Below, in pieces: positions 32,053 to 38,066 of a DNA stretch of 38,066 bases. The notes below the pieces were generated by a model. It was not told where the DNA came from. It ran no database searches and saw nothing but the letters and a program-made list of their open reading frames with translations. The stretch spans positions 1 to 38,066 of the forward strand of contig JAZSNN010000034.1 in assembly GCA_045536425.1 (NCBI GenBank). The letters run 5' to 3'. Both the position numbers and the translations under genes were made by a program. Within the stretch, counting starts at the first letter, position 1. Every line of letters starts with the position of its first letter. This DNA is from UBA11540 sp045536425. Its GTDB lineage: Bacteria; Bacillota; Clostridia; Oscillospirales; Ruminococcaceae.

Positions 32053-32832
32053 GTGGAATTTCAGTTTAAAGAACGCTACAGTGTGGACGATCTCGTTGTG
32101 ATAATGCGTATGCTTCGCGGAGAGAACGGATGTGCTTGGGACAGAGCACAGGACCACCATTCCATAAGGAATAATTTTCTTGAAGAGGTCTATGAAACGA
32201 TAGAGGCTATCGACAACGAGGACAGCGTGCTCCTTCGTGAAGAACTTGGCGACGTTTTGTTGCAGGTGGTTTTTCACAGCGCTATGGAAGAAGAAGCAGG
32301 ACGCTTTGATTTTGACGATGTCGCAAACGACATCTGTCAAAAACTCGTTATCAGACACCCACACGTTTTCGGTGACGTGAAGGCAGATAATGCCGAAGAT
32401 GCTCTAAAGAGCTGGGATGCCGCAAAGGCAAGCTCAAAGGGACAGAAAACCGATTCCGAAAAGCTTTTGTCCGTTGCAAAAACTCTCCCTGCACTTATGA
32501 GAAGTCAGAAGGTGCAAGGACGCGCAAAAAAAGCAGGAATGGATTTTGAAAGTCTTTCGATGACACTCGAAAATCTCAAGGGTGAGATTGAAGAGCTTGA
32601 AAACGCAATCGCGCTTGGCAATGCCGAGCAGATTAAAGACGAGATGGGCGACGTGCTTTTCTCGGCAGTAAACGTTTCGAGATTTTTGGATATTGAGGCA
32701 GAACAAGCGCTTTCAGATTCTTGCGACAAGTTTGTTGACCGCTTTGCAAAGGTTGAGGAGAAACTCGACAGACCGATGTCAGAGTATTCGATGTCGGAGC
32801 TTGACGAAGTGTGGAAGCAAGTTAAAAAGTAA
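32053..32832 (+). CDS. mazG: Nucleoside triphosphate pyrophosphohydrolase MazG
   Basis: This 259-residue all-alpha NTP pyrophosphatase has two MazG domains. The first has EEVYE (44-48) and EELGD (63-67) metal-binding motifs; the second has EEIEEL-like and DEMGDVLFS. It hydrolyses (d)NTPs to NMP and PPi, a house-cleaning activity. The start is GTG 32053, with SD AGGAG upstream. The 259 residues match the standard MazG without the tetrapyrrole methyltransferase fusion seen in some Bacillus relatives. It is followed by hup. Confidence 0.95.
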   Translation: MEFQFKERYSVDDLVVIMRMLRGENGCAWDRAQDHHSIRNNFLEEVYETIEAIDNEDSVLLREELGDVLLQVVFHSAMEEEAGRFDFDDVANDICQKLVIRHPHVFGDVKADNAEDALKSWDAAKASSKGQKTDSEKLLSVAKTLPALMRSQKVQGRAKKAGMDFESLSMTLENLKGEIEELENAIALGNAEQIKDEMGDVLFSAVNVSRFLDIEAEQALSDSCDKFVDRFAKVEEKLDRPMSEYSMSELDEVWKQVKK

Positions 32833-32834
32833 CA

Positions 32835-32850
32835 TACGGTGAAAACCGTA
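32835..32850 (+). other. Small GAAA-capped hairpin in the hup leader
   Basis: TACGGT-GAAA-ACCGTA, a 6-bp stem with a GNRA tetraloop, just after mazG and 13 bases before the hup SD. No T tract follows, so it is not a terminator. It may stabilise the hup mRNA 5' end or be chance. Confidence 0.4.
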
Positions 32851-32877
32851 ATAATAAAATTTTGGAGGAAGTTCAAG

Positions 32878-33150
32878 ATGACAAAGACAGATCTTATCAA
32901 TGCAGTAGCAGCAAAAACAGGCCTTTCTAAGAAGGACAGCGACAAGGCTGTAGCAGCTTTTGTAGAGGCAGTTACAGAGTCTCTCGCAAAGGGCGAGAAG
33001 GTTGCACTCCTCGGCTTTGGTACATTTGACGTTAAGACCCGTGCAGCAAGAAAGGGCATCAACCCCAGAACAAAGACAGAAATCACAATCGCAGCTGCAA
33101 AGGTTCCCGCTTTCAAAGCAGGCGCTGCTCTCAAGGACGCTGTAAAATAA
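32878..33150 (+). CDS. hup: DNA-binding protein HU
   Basis: This is a 90-residue bacterial histone-like protein. The full HU/IHF fold is visible: MTKTDLINAVAAKTGLSKKD, then ALLGFGTFDVKTRAARKGINPRT, where the arm that inserts into the minor groove starts, and TKTEITIAAAKVPAFKAGAAL. It bends DNA and organises the nucleoid. The start is ATG 32878, with a strong SD (GGAGG). The proline of the arm is in INPRT. Possibly transcribed from within mazG (TTGACG 32801, TAAAAA 32823, 16-base spacer) and ended by the terminator at 33169-33206. Confidence 0.97.
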   Translation: MTKTDLINAVAAKTGLSKKDSDKAVAAFVEAVTESLAKGEKVALLGFGTFDVKTRAARKGINPRTKTEITIAAAKVPAFKAGAALKDAVK

Positions 33151-33168
33151 TTAAACATTGTCTTTGAA

Positions 33169-33206
33169 TCAGAGCTACCGAGTTTTCGGTGGCTCTGAAT
33201 TTTTTT
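33169..33206 (+). terminator. Terminator after hup
   Basis: TCAGAGCTACCGA (33169-33181) pairs with TCGGTGGCTCTGA (33186-33198, one GU) around GTTT, followed by a T run. Confidence 0.9.
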
Positions 33207-33267
33207 GCTCAACTTTGGTATTAAACTTATATAGAGTCAATAATATTAGTATAAAGAGGTGAGGAAA

Positions 33268-33822
33268 ATGAAAATCAAAAGCAGAAAAAATCTATCCCTT
33301 ATAAAAACCTTGGGACTTGTCCTTGTGCTAATACTTGCGGTGGTTACAATAATAAAGATAGACCTGTCGATGCAGGTGTATGCGGCAAACGGTGCCCTCG
33401 ATAACGTGGCACAAGCGATAGACGACGTTCCCGAATTTCCCGCAAACCCTTTGCCCGAAGGTGTTGTTACTTCGCCGTTTGGAGAAAGGGAAAACCCCAT
33501 AACCTTTAAGAATGAGTTTCACAAGGGTGTCGACGTCGCTGCGCCTGAGGGCACACCGATACGACTTGCTTTCAGCGGTGAAGTGGTCGAGGTTGGTGAG
33601 AGCGATATCTATGGCAGATACCTTCTCGTCGACCACGGCAATGACCTATACACCCGCTACTGTCATTGCAGCGAGATACTGGTTGATACGGGCTTCAAAC
33701 TAAAACAAGGCGAGGTGGTGGCACTAGTCGGAAATACGGGTTGGTCAACGGGTGCGCACCTGCATTTTGAACTGATTTCAAACGGCAAATACTGCGACCC
33801 CGAGTGGATAATAAAGTGGTAG
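33268..33822 (+). CDS. Membrane-anchored M23/LytM protein, SpoIVFA-like
   Basis: This 184-residue protein has an N-terminal membrane segment (about 12-31) and an extracytoplasmic LytM/M23 domain (about 65-175). The zinc ligands are present: HKGVD (H85, D89), H133 and HLH (H164, H166). It lies directly upstream of and overlaps a SpoIVFB-like protease. In B. subtilis the partner of SpoIVFB is SpoIVFA, which also has a single membrane segment and a LytM domain, is cleaved by SpoIVB and inhibits SpoIVFB. By context this is the SpoIVFA counterpart. The intact metal site means real endopeptidase activity cannot be excluded. The start is ATG 33268, with SD AGAGGTGAGG; GTG 33259 is inside that SD. 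A possible promoter is TTGCTC (33205) and TATATA (33228). Confidence 0.85.
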   Translation: MKIKSRKNLSLIKTLGLVLVLILAVVTIIKIDLSMQVYAANGALDNVAQAIDDVPEFPANPLPEGVVTSPFGERENPITFKNEFHKGVDVAAPEGTPIRLAFSGEVVEVGESDIYGRYLLVDHGNDLYTRYCHCSEILVDTGFKLKQGEVVALVGNTGWSTGAHLHFELISNGKYCDPEWIIKW

Positions 33823-34397
33823 AATTCTCCGTATTAAAAATCAATATCAGAATAAACTTTCTGTTTGTTGCAATGCTCTCGCTTTTGTCTTTGGCGGACA
33901 AAAGCGGGTGCGTTTTTCTGTCGGTTTTGTTTTCTCTTTTGCACGAGCTGGGGCATATAACCGCTATGGCATTTTGCAAGGAAAAAATCGAAAGCTTGTC
34001 CTTTCATCCTTTCGGCATCTCGATGAGGCTTTCAAACCACAGTGCACTTTCGTTTTGGCAGGAGCTTTTTGTTTTGATTTCGGGATGTGCTGTAAATCTG
34101 ATTATCGCTCTGTTTTTTATAGGAAGCGAAATATCCTACATAAATATAGGTATACTTCTATTTAATATCCTCCCGATAGCAAACCTCGACGGCGGTAGAA
34201 TTATGAGGGTAATACTCACACACTTTTTTGGAGAAAGAACGGGCAATATTACCTCCGACATAGCGAGCTTCATTCTTTTAGTACCGCTTTCAGCCCTCGC
34301 TTTTTATGCTGTAACAAGGTCCGGACAGTTTTCTCTTCTGGTTTGCTGTATATATCTTGTGATAATAACCCTTTTTAAACGAGATAAACTTGTTTGA
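33804..34397 (+). CDS. spoIVFB: SpoIVFB-like site-2 (M50) metalloprotease, short form
   Basis: This intramembrane zinc protease has the HELGH motif (47-51) and the second ligand motif NLDGG (127-131), with about six hydrophobic segments. B. subtilis SpoIVFB (288 residues) releases sigma-K from its pro-form in the mother-cell membrane; here the protein is only 197 residues and has no C-terminal CBS domain, which in Bacillus engages pro-sigma-K and ATP. The reading frame overlaps the SpoIVFA-like gene. The start is GTG 33804 or GTG 33816; neither has a good SD, so coupling to the upstream gene is likely. The identification rests on the family motifs and the neighbour; another M50 role is possible. 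Confidence 0.85.
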   Translation: MDNKVVEFSVLKINIRINFLFVAMLSLLSLADKSGCVFLSVLFSLLHELGHITAMAFCKEKIESLSFHPFGISMRLSNHSALSFWQELFVLISGCAVNLIIALFFIGSEISYINIGILLFNILPIANLDGGRIMRVILTHFFGERTGNITSDIASFILLVPLSALAFYAVTRSGQFSLLVCCIYLVIITLFKRDKLV

Positions 34398-34401
34398 ACA
34401 G

Positions 34402-34430
34402 TTGCAAAAAATTTGTCGGTGTGCTATACT
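34402..34430 (+). promoter_or_regulatory. Promoter of valS
   Basis: TTGCAA (34402-34407), 17 bases, TATACT (34425-34430) with a TGC extension. The leader to the ATG is only about 30 bases, so no T-box is present. Confidence 0.65.
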
Positions 34431-34464
34431 AATTTAGTTACCAATGTTTTTTGGAGGGACAGTT

Positions 34465-37080
34465 ATGGCAAGAGAACTCGACAAGCTTTATGATCCTCAG
34501 CAGGTAGAGGACAGAATATACGATTTTTGGGTGGACAAAAGATACTTCCACGCCGAAGTCGATGAAACAAAAAAGCCCTATACAATAGTGATCCCGCCCC
34601 CGAACATCACGGGTCAGCTTCATATGGGACACGCTCTCGATAATACCTTGCAGGACATCCTCATCAGATATAAGAGGATGCAGGGATTTTCTACCCTTTG
34701 GCTCCCCGGTACAGACCACGCGTCAATCGCTACCGAGGCAAAGATAGTTGAAGCAATGCGCAAGGAAGGCATCTCCAAAGAGGAAATCGGCAGAGAGGCA
34801 TTTCTTGAAAGAGCGTGGGATTGGAAAGCAAAGTACGGCGGAAGAATCATCGAACAGCTCAAAAAGATGGGCTCGTCTTGTGACTGGGAGAGAGAACGCT
34901 TCACACTTGACGAGGGTTGTTCCAAGGCTGTCAACGAGGTTTTTGTAAACCTCTATGAAAAGGGACTCATCTATCGCGGTGAGCGTATAATCAACTGGTG
35001 CCCCGTTTGTAAGACCTCTATCTCTGATGCCGAGGTTGAATACTCCGAGCAGGACGGCTTCTTCTGGCATATCAAATATCCTCTCACCGATGGCAGCGGA
35101 TATCTTGAGCTTGCGACCACAAGACCCGAAACAATGCTCGGCGATACTGCAGTTGCAGTAAACCCCAATGACGAAAGATATAAAAATCTTGTAGGAAAGA
35201 CACTCACACTTCCTATAGTTAATAAAGAAATCCCGATAGTAGCAGACGACTACGTTGAGATGGACTTCGGTACAGGTGTTGTTAAGATTACTCCTGCACA
35301 CGACCCCAACGACTTTGAAGTTGGATTCAGACACAACCTCCCTATTATCAACGTTATGAACGAAGACGCTACTATGAATGATAATGCGGGTGAGTATAAA
35401 GGACTTGACCGTTACGAAGCGAGAAAGCTCATCGTCAAGAAGCTTGAAGAGCTCGGACTTCTCGTTAAGGTTGAACCCCACGTTCACAATGTCGGCGAGT
35501 GCTACCGTTGCTCCACCACCGTTGAGCCCAGAGTTTCAAAGCAGTGGTTCGTTAAGATGGAGCCCCTTGCAAAGCCCGCCATCGAGGCTGTACAAAACGG
35601 AAAGACAAAGTTCATCCCCGAACGCTTTGACAAGATATATTTCCATTGGATGGAAAACATCCGCGATTGGTGTATCTCCCGTCAGCTTTGGTGGGGACAC
35701 CGTATTCCCGCGTACTACTGTGACAAGTGTGGCGAAACCGTAGTTTCTAAGGAAGTACCCACAGTATGCCCCAAGTGCGGATGCACACATCTCACACAGG
35801 ATGAGGACACACTTGATACTTGGTTCTCTTCTGCACTCTGGCCTTTCTCCACATTGGGATGGCCCGAAAAGACAGAGGAACTCAAATACTTCTATCCTAC
35901 CAACACCCTCGTTACAGGTTACGATATAATCTTCTTCTGGGTAGCGAGAATGATGTTCTCGGGAATCGAGCATATGGGCGACGTTCCGTTTGACACCGTT
36001 CTTATCCACGGACTTGTCCGCGATGAGCAGGGAAGAAAGATGAGTAAATCCCTCGGCAACGGTATCGACCCGCTTGAAATGATTGCGGTTTATGGTGCGG
36101 ACGCGCTCCGGCTCACACTTGCGACAGGTAACTCTCCCGGAAATGATATGCGTTTCTCCGAGAAGAAGATTACCGCAAGCAGAAACTTTGCAAACAAGCT
36201 TTGGAATGCAAGTAGATTTATCCTTATGAATCTCTCGGATTCCGTAACAGCAGAGCTTCCCGCAACCCTCACCACAGAGGACAAGTGGTTTATCAGCAAA
36301 TACAACTCCCTCGTCAAAGAGGTTACAGAGAATATCGACCGCTATGAGCTCGGTATCGCTGTACAGAAGCTCTATGACTTTATCTGGGATATAATGTGCG
36401 ACTGGTTTATCGAGATTACCAAACCTCGTATGCAGGAGGGCGGAGAGACCGCTGAGAATGCACAGAGAGTTCTCGTTTATGTAATGAGCGGTACTCTAAA
36501 GCTTCTCCATCCCTTTATGCCCTTCATCACAGAGGAAATCTGGCAGGCGCTTCCCCACGAGGGCGAGAGCATTATGGTTTCCCAGTGGCCGCAGTATGAT
36601 GAAGCGCTCAACTTCAAAAAAGAAGAAGCAGAGTTTGAGATTCTTATGGATGCCATCAAGGCTATCCGTAACACCCGTTCGCAGATGAACGTACCACCTT
36701 CAAAGAAGGCAGACCTCTTTATTGAAACGGCTCACAAGGAAATCTTTGAGAACGGTAAAAAGTTCCTCGAAAGACTTGCATCTGCCGCAAAGGTTCATGT
36801 CGGCGACCGCTTTGATATGGACGGCGCGGTTCAGGTTATTGCAAACGGCTCCAAGACACTCATCCCGATGGACGAGCTCGTCGACAAGGAAAAGGAACGC
36901 GCAAGACTTGAAAAGGAGAAGGCAGCTTGTGAAAAAGACTTTGCGATGATTTCCGGAAAGCTTAACAATCAAGGCTTCCTTGCAAAAGCACCTCAGGCAG
37001 TGGTCGACGGTGAAAAGGCAAAGCTCGAAAAGATTAAGGAAAAGATGAAGCTCATCGAAGAAGGACTCAAAAATCTATAA
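34465..37080 (+). CDS. valS: Valyl-tRNA synthetase
   Basis: This 871-residue class Ia aminoacyl-tRNA synthetase charges tRNA-Val. The HIGH motif is PNITGQLHMGHAL (HMGH 53-56), the KMSKS motif is at 525-529 (RKMSKSLGNG), the editing/CP1 domain includes LATTRPETMLGDTAVAV and a zinc-binding cluster reads YCDKCGE...CPKCGC. A C-terminal coiled coil (about 800-871) follows the anticodon-binding domain. The start is ATG 34465, with SD TTGGAGGGA; an in-frame ATG at 34444 precedes it but lies before the SD. The length is normal. It has its own promoter and terminator. Confidence 0.97.
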   Translation: MARELDKLYDPQQVEDRIYDFWVDKRYFHAEVDETKKPYTIVIPPPNITGQLHMGHALDNTLQDILIRYKRMQGFSTLWLPGTDHASIATEAKIVEAMRKEGISKEEIGREAFLERAWDWKAKYGGRIIEQLKKMGSSCDWERERFTLDEGCSKAVNEVFVNLYEKGLIYRGERIINWCPVCKTSISDAEVEYSEQDGFFWHIKYPLTDGSGYLELATTRPETMLGDTAVAVNPNDERYKNLVGKTLTLPIVNKEIPIVADDYVEMDFGTGVVKITPAHDPNDFEVGFRHNLPIINVMNEDATMNDNAGEYKGLDRYEARKLIVKKLEELGLLVKVEPHVHNVGECYRCSTTVEPRVSKQWFVKMEPLAKPAIEAVQNGKTKFIPERFDKIYFHWMENIRDWCISRQLWWGHRIPAYYCDKCGETVVSKEVPTVCPKCGCTHLTQDEDTLDTWFSSALWPFSTLGWPEKTEELKYFYPTNTLVTGYDIIFFWVARMMFSGIEHMGDVPFDTVLIHGLVRDEQGRKMSKSLGNGIDPLEMIAVYGADALRLTLATGNSPGNDMRFSEKKITASRNFANKLWNASRFILMNLSDSVTAELPATLTTEDKWFISKYNSLVKEVTENIDRYELGIAVQKLYDFIWDIMCDWFIEITKPRMQEGGETAENAQRVLVYVMSGTLKLLHPFMPFITEEIWQALPHEGESIMVSQWPQYDEALNFKKEEAEFEILMDAIKAIRNTRSQMNVPPSKKADLFIETAHKEIFENGKKFLERLASAAKVHVGDRFDMDGAVQVIANGSKTLIPMDELVDKEKERARLEKEKAACEKDFAMISGKLNNQGFLAKAPQAVVDGEKAKLEKIKEKMKLIEEGLKNL

Positions 37081-37083
37081 TTC

Positions 37084-37114
37084 AAAAGGACCGAAGTTTG
37101 CTTCGGTCCTTTTT
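37084..37114 (+). terminator. Terminator of valS
   Basis: AAAAGGACCGAAG (37084-37096) pairs with CTTCGGTCCTTTT (37101-37113) around TTTG, with a T tract. Confidence 0.92.
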
Positions 37115-37191
37115 GCTATAAAAATCCAAAAATCTCCCAAAAATAGGGCTCTGTAATTTGTTGTCGCCACCCTTTTCAAGCACTAAATATA

Positions 37192-37245
37192 GAATTTTCG
37201 TCATTTTGCACAAAAACTACCCTGAAAATTCGTAGAAACTTCTAC
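37192..37245. repeat. Inverted repeats upstream of the rpsJ promoter
   Basis: GAATTTTC (37192-37199) and GAAAATTC (37224-37231), followed by GTAGAA (37232-37237) and TTCTAC (37240-37245). They lie 20-75 bases before the -35. In the rest of 37115-37260 I see only AT-rich sequence and no gene. Confidence 0.35.
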
Positions 37246-37265
37246 ATCGTCAAAGAAAAAAATAC

Positions 37266-37294
37266 TTGCTTTGGGGGGCTATTTGTGATAATAT
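37266..37294 (+). promoter_or_regulatory. Promoter of the S10 operon
   Basis: TTGCTT (37266-37271), 17 bases, TAATAT (37289-37294) with a TGA extension. Transcription would start near 37301. Confidence 0.65.
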
Positions 37295-37300
37295 AGACAA

Positions 37301-37617
37301 GGTGACTGCACTGATATGCGTTGAAGCGGGAGGTTGCTACCCTGTGAGGTAGGTAATTTCCGCCGAGTATGTCCGATTTTAAACCGGGCGGCTTACAACA
37401 CTGACTAACGACTTGAAACACAGATGTTTCGCAAGGGACAACTGTGCGGCGTTAAAGTTGTGGCGAGCTTCTTTGAGAAGATCGTCTAAGGTCCCGGGTG
37501 AACTGCGCTATGGCGGTTTGTCCGGATTTTTTATTGCTGAAACCGTGAAACACACGGATGCGTGTTCAGTGGTTAAGACGTCGTCCCATAAAAGAAAATG
37601 TCTAAGGAGGCGATGAT
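37301..37617 (+). ncRNA. Structured 5' leader RNA of rpsJ (probable ribosomal-protein leader)
   Basis: About 317 nt between the predicted start site and the rpsJ GTG hold no gene. Helices paired by eye: GCGGGAG (37326-37332) with TTTCCGC (37357-37363), enclosing CTACC (37337-37341) with GGTAG (37348-37352); CACAG-TGTTTC (37419-37430) with GGGACA-CTGTG (37435-37446), closed by a GCAA tetraloop; CTTCT (37468-37472) with AGAAG (37476-37480); a terminator (37492-37532); and AACC..GGTT/TGAAACAC..GTGTTCA (37541-37574). Such long structured leaders usually allow autogenous control by a ribosomal protein of the operon. The ligand is unknown. A T-box or standard riboswitch signature was not found. The structure is inferred, not tested. 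Confidence 0.7.
37492..37532 (+). terminator. Intrinsic terminator inside the rpsJ leader
   Basis: The 5' arm 37492-37506 pairs with 37513-37526 (14 bp including GU pairs, one bulged C at 37495) around a 6-base loop, followed immediately by TTTTTT (37527-37532). Its position 85 bases before the gene it would block suggests transcription attenuation. Confidence 0.65.
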
Positions 37618-37929
37618 GTGGCAGTCAACGAAAAAATCAGAATCAGACTGAGAGGTTTCGATCATCAGCTGGTAGATGCTTCTGCAGAAAAAATCGTAGA
37701 GGTAGCAAAAAGAACAGGTGCTAGAGTTTCTGGCCCAATTCCACTCCCAACCGATAAAGAAATCGTAACCATCCTTCGCGCTGTTCATAAATACAAAGAC
37801 AGCCGCGAACAGTTCGAACTGAGAACCCACAAAAGACTCATTGACGTTCTGAGACCAACTGCTAAAACTGTTGAAGCTCTGAAAAGTCTTGAGCTCCCTG
37901 CAGGCGTAGAAATCGAAGTTAAACTCTAA
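37618..37929 (+). CDS. rpsJ: 30S ribosomal protein S10
   Basis: This 103-residue ribosomal protein uS10 is the first gene of the S10 operon. The sequence runs KIRIRLRGFDHQLVDASAEKIVEVAKRTGARVSGPIPLPT and ends LPAGVEIEVKL; the conserved RTHKRLIDVLRPTAKTV segment of the S10 signature is complete. It sits in the head of the 30S subunit and also serves as the NusE antitermination factor. The start is GTG 37618, with SD AAGGAGG at 37604-37610. It is preceded by the structured leader and followed by another structured spacer and rplC. Confidence 0.97.
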   Translation: MAVNEKIRIRLRGFDHQLVDASAEKIVEVAKRTGARVSGPIPLPTDKEIVTILRAVHKYKDSREQFELRTHKRLIDVLRPTAKTVEALKSLELPAGVEIEVKL

Positions 37930-37948
37930 TCATTGCGAATTAGAGGTT

Positions 37949-38028
37949 CGCTTTCTCCCTGGGAGCCTGGTGAAAACCGGGATAGGGAAAGAAAGCGTCT
38001 GCAAAGGTAATGTTGGTGAAACACCAAC
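37949..38028 (+). ncRNA. Structured RNA element between rpsJ and rplC
   Basis: CGCTTTC (37949-37955) pairs with GAAAGCG (37991-37997), TCCCT (37956-37960) with AGGGA (37984-37988), leaving a bulged AA. Inside is CCTGGT (37966-37971) with ACCGGG (37976-37981), capped by a GAAA tetraloop, plus a GGGAG internal loop. A second hairpin, GTTGGTG (38012-38018) with CACCAAC (38022-38028), follows just before the rplC SD. No T tract follows, so it is not a terminator. It fits a translational control or processing site. Confidence 0.65.
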
Positions 38029-38055
38029 CAATAACCAATAGGAGGTATATTTACA

Positions 38056-38066
38056 ATGAATAAGTG
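38056..38066 (+). CDS. rplC: 50S ribosomal protein L3, first codons only
   Basis: Only ATG AAT AAG and two further bases lie in the window. An SD (AGGAGG, 38040-38045) precedes it. The call as L3 rests on the conserved gene order rpsJ-rplC in the S10 operon and on the MNK start, which some L3 proteins share. Confidence 0.7.

Noticed and set aside
34398..34464. Possible T-box leader before valS
   Set aside because: The distance from the promoter to the ATG is only about 35 bases and there is no T-box consensus or specifier hairpin.
37413..37616. Small open frame in the rpsJ leader as a leader peptide
   Set aside because: It has no SD, runs through the terminator hairpin, and its composition looks like structured RNA; no run of regulatory codons is seen.
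1..38066. CRISPR arrays, tRNA or rRNA genes, insertion sequences, prophage
   Set aside because: I saw no regularly spaced repeats, cloverleaf sequences, transposase or phage genes anywhere in the window.

Overview
The window looks like a chromosomal segment of an anaerobic, endospore-forming member of the Clostridia (Firmicutes), probably an Oscillospirales/Ruminococcaceae-type gut bacterium. That placement is inference from gene content: SpoIIE, a SpoIVFA/SpoIVFB-like pair and a SpoVB-type flippase; a 55-residue 2[4Fe-4S] clostridial ferredoxin; a sodium-pumping oxaloacetate decarboxylase; HemZ; RicT with its cysteine motifs; strong Shine-Dalgarno sites; and sigma-A promoters, many with an extended -10 (TGn). 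I see no phage, IS element, tRNA, rRNA or CRISPR array. The backbone is compact and mostly housekeeping.

Layout. 1-1431 (+): tail of a probable holB, ricT and a small ferredoxin gene. 1532-3793 (-): serC-serA serine operon, divergent from a LysM-G5-M23 cell-wall protein (3997-5754, +). 5787-7353 (-): prfB, which lacks the usual programmed frameshift, and a small DUF6514-like gene. 7586-11019 (+): four-gene Na+-translocating decarboxylase operon (gamma, biotin carrier, beta, carboxyltransferase). 11090-12189 (-): a membrane-anchored unknown protein and an XRE regulator divergent from spoIIE (12396-14711, +), whose promoter looks Spo0A-type. 14804-16874 (+): putative sortase substrate, sortase and membrane protein. 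16998-21611 (+): recA-recX-rimO-pgsA and an acyltransferase-fold protein lacking the catalytic His. 21647-22503: two small divergent membrane-protein genes sharing a palindromic control region. 22633-30268 (+): recJ-relA-MBL hydrolase-hemZ-uridine kinase-coiled-coil protein. 30287-34397 (+): SpoVB/MurJ-like flippase, mazG, HU, SpoIVFA/SpoIVFB-like pair. 34465-37080 (+): valS. 37618-end: start of the S10 ribosomal operon (rpsJ, then rplC).

How the parts work together. The chromosome-maintenance, stringent-response and tRNA-charging genes are conventional. Sporulation genes are scattered: SpoIIE activates sigma-F, and the SpoIVFA/FB pair is expected to process pro-sigma-K. The decarboxylase operon would couple oxaloacetate decarboxylation to a sodium gradient.

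The most interesting signals are RNA-level and regulatory. A leader of about 317 nt before rpsJ contains several GNRA-capped or long helices, a good intrinsic terminator and a possible SD-sequestering helix. A second compact structured element lies between rpsJ and rplC. Together they look like a two-part control of the S10 operon. A sortase next to a protein with an unusual IQNTG sorting signal is the best protein-level candidate for a self-contained system. All structures were paired by eye; no folding or database search was run.
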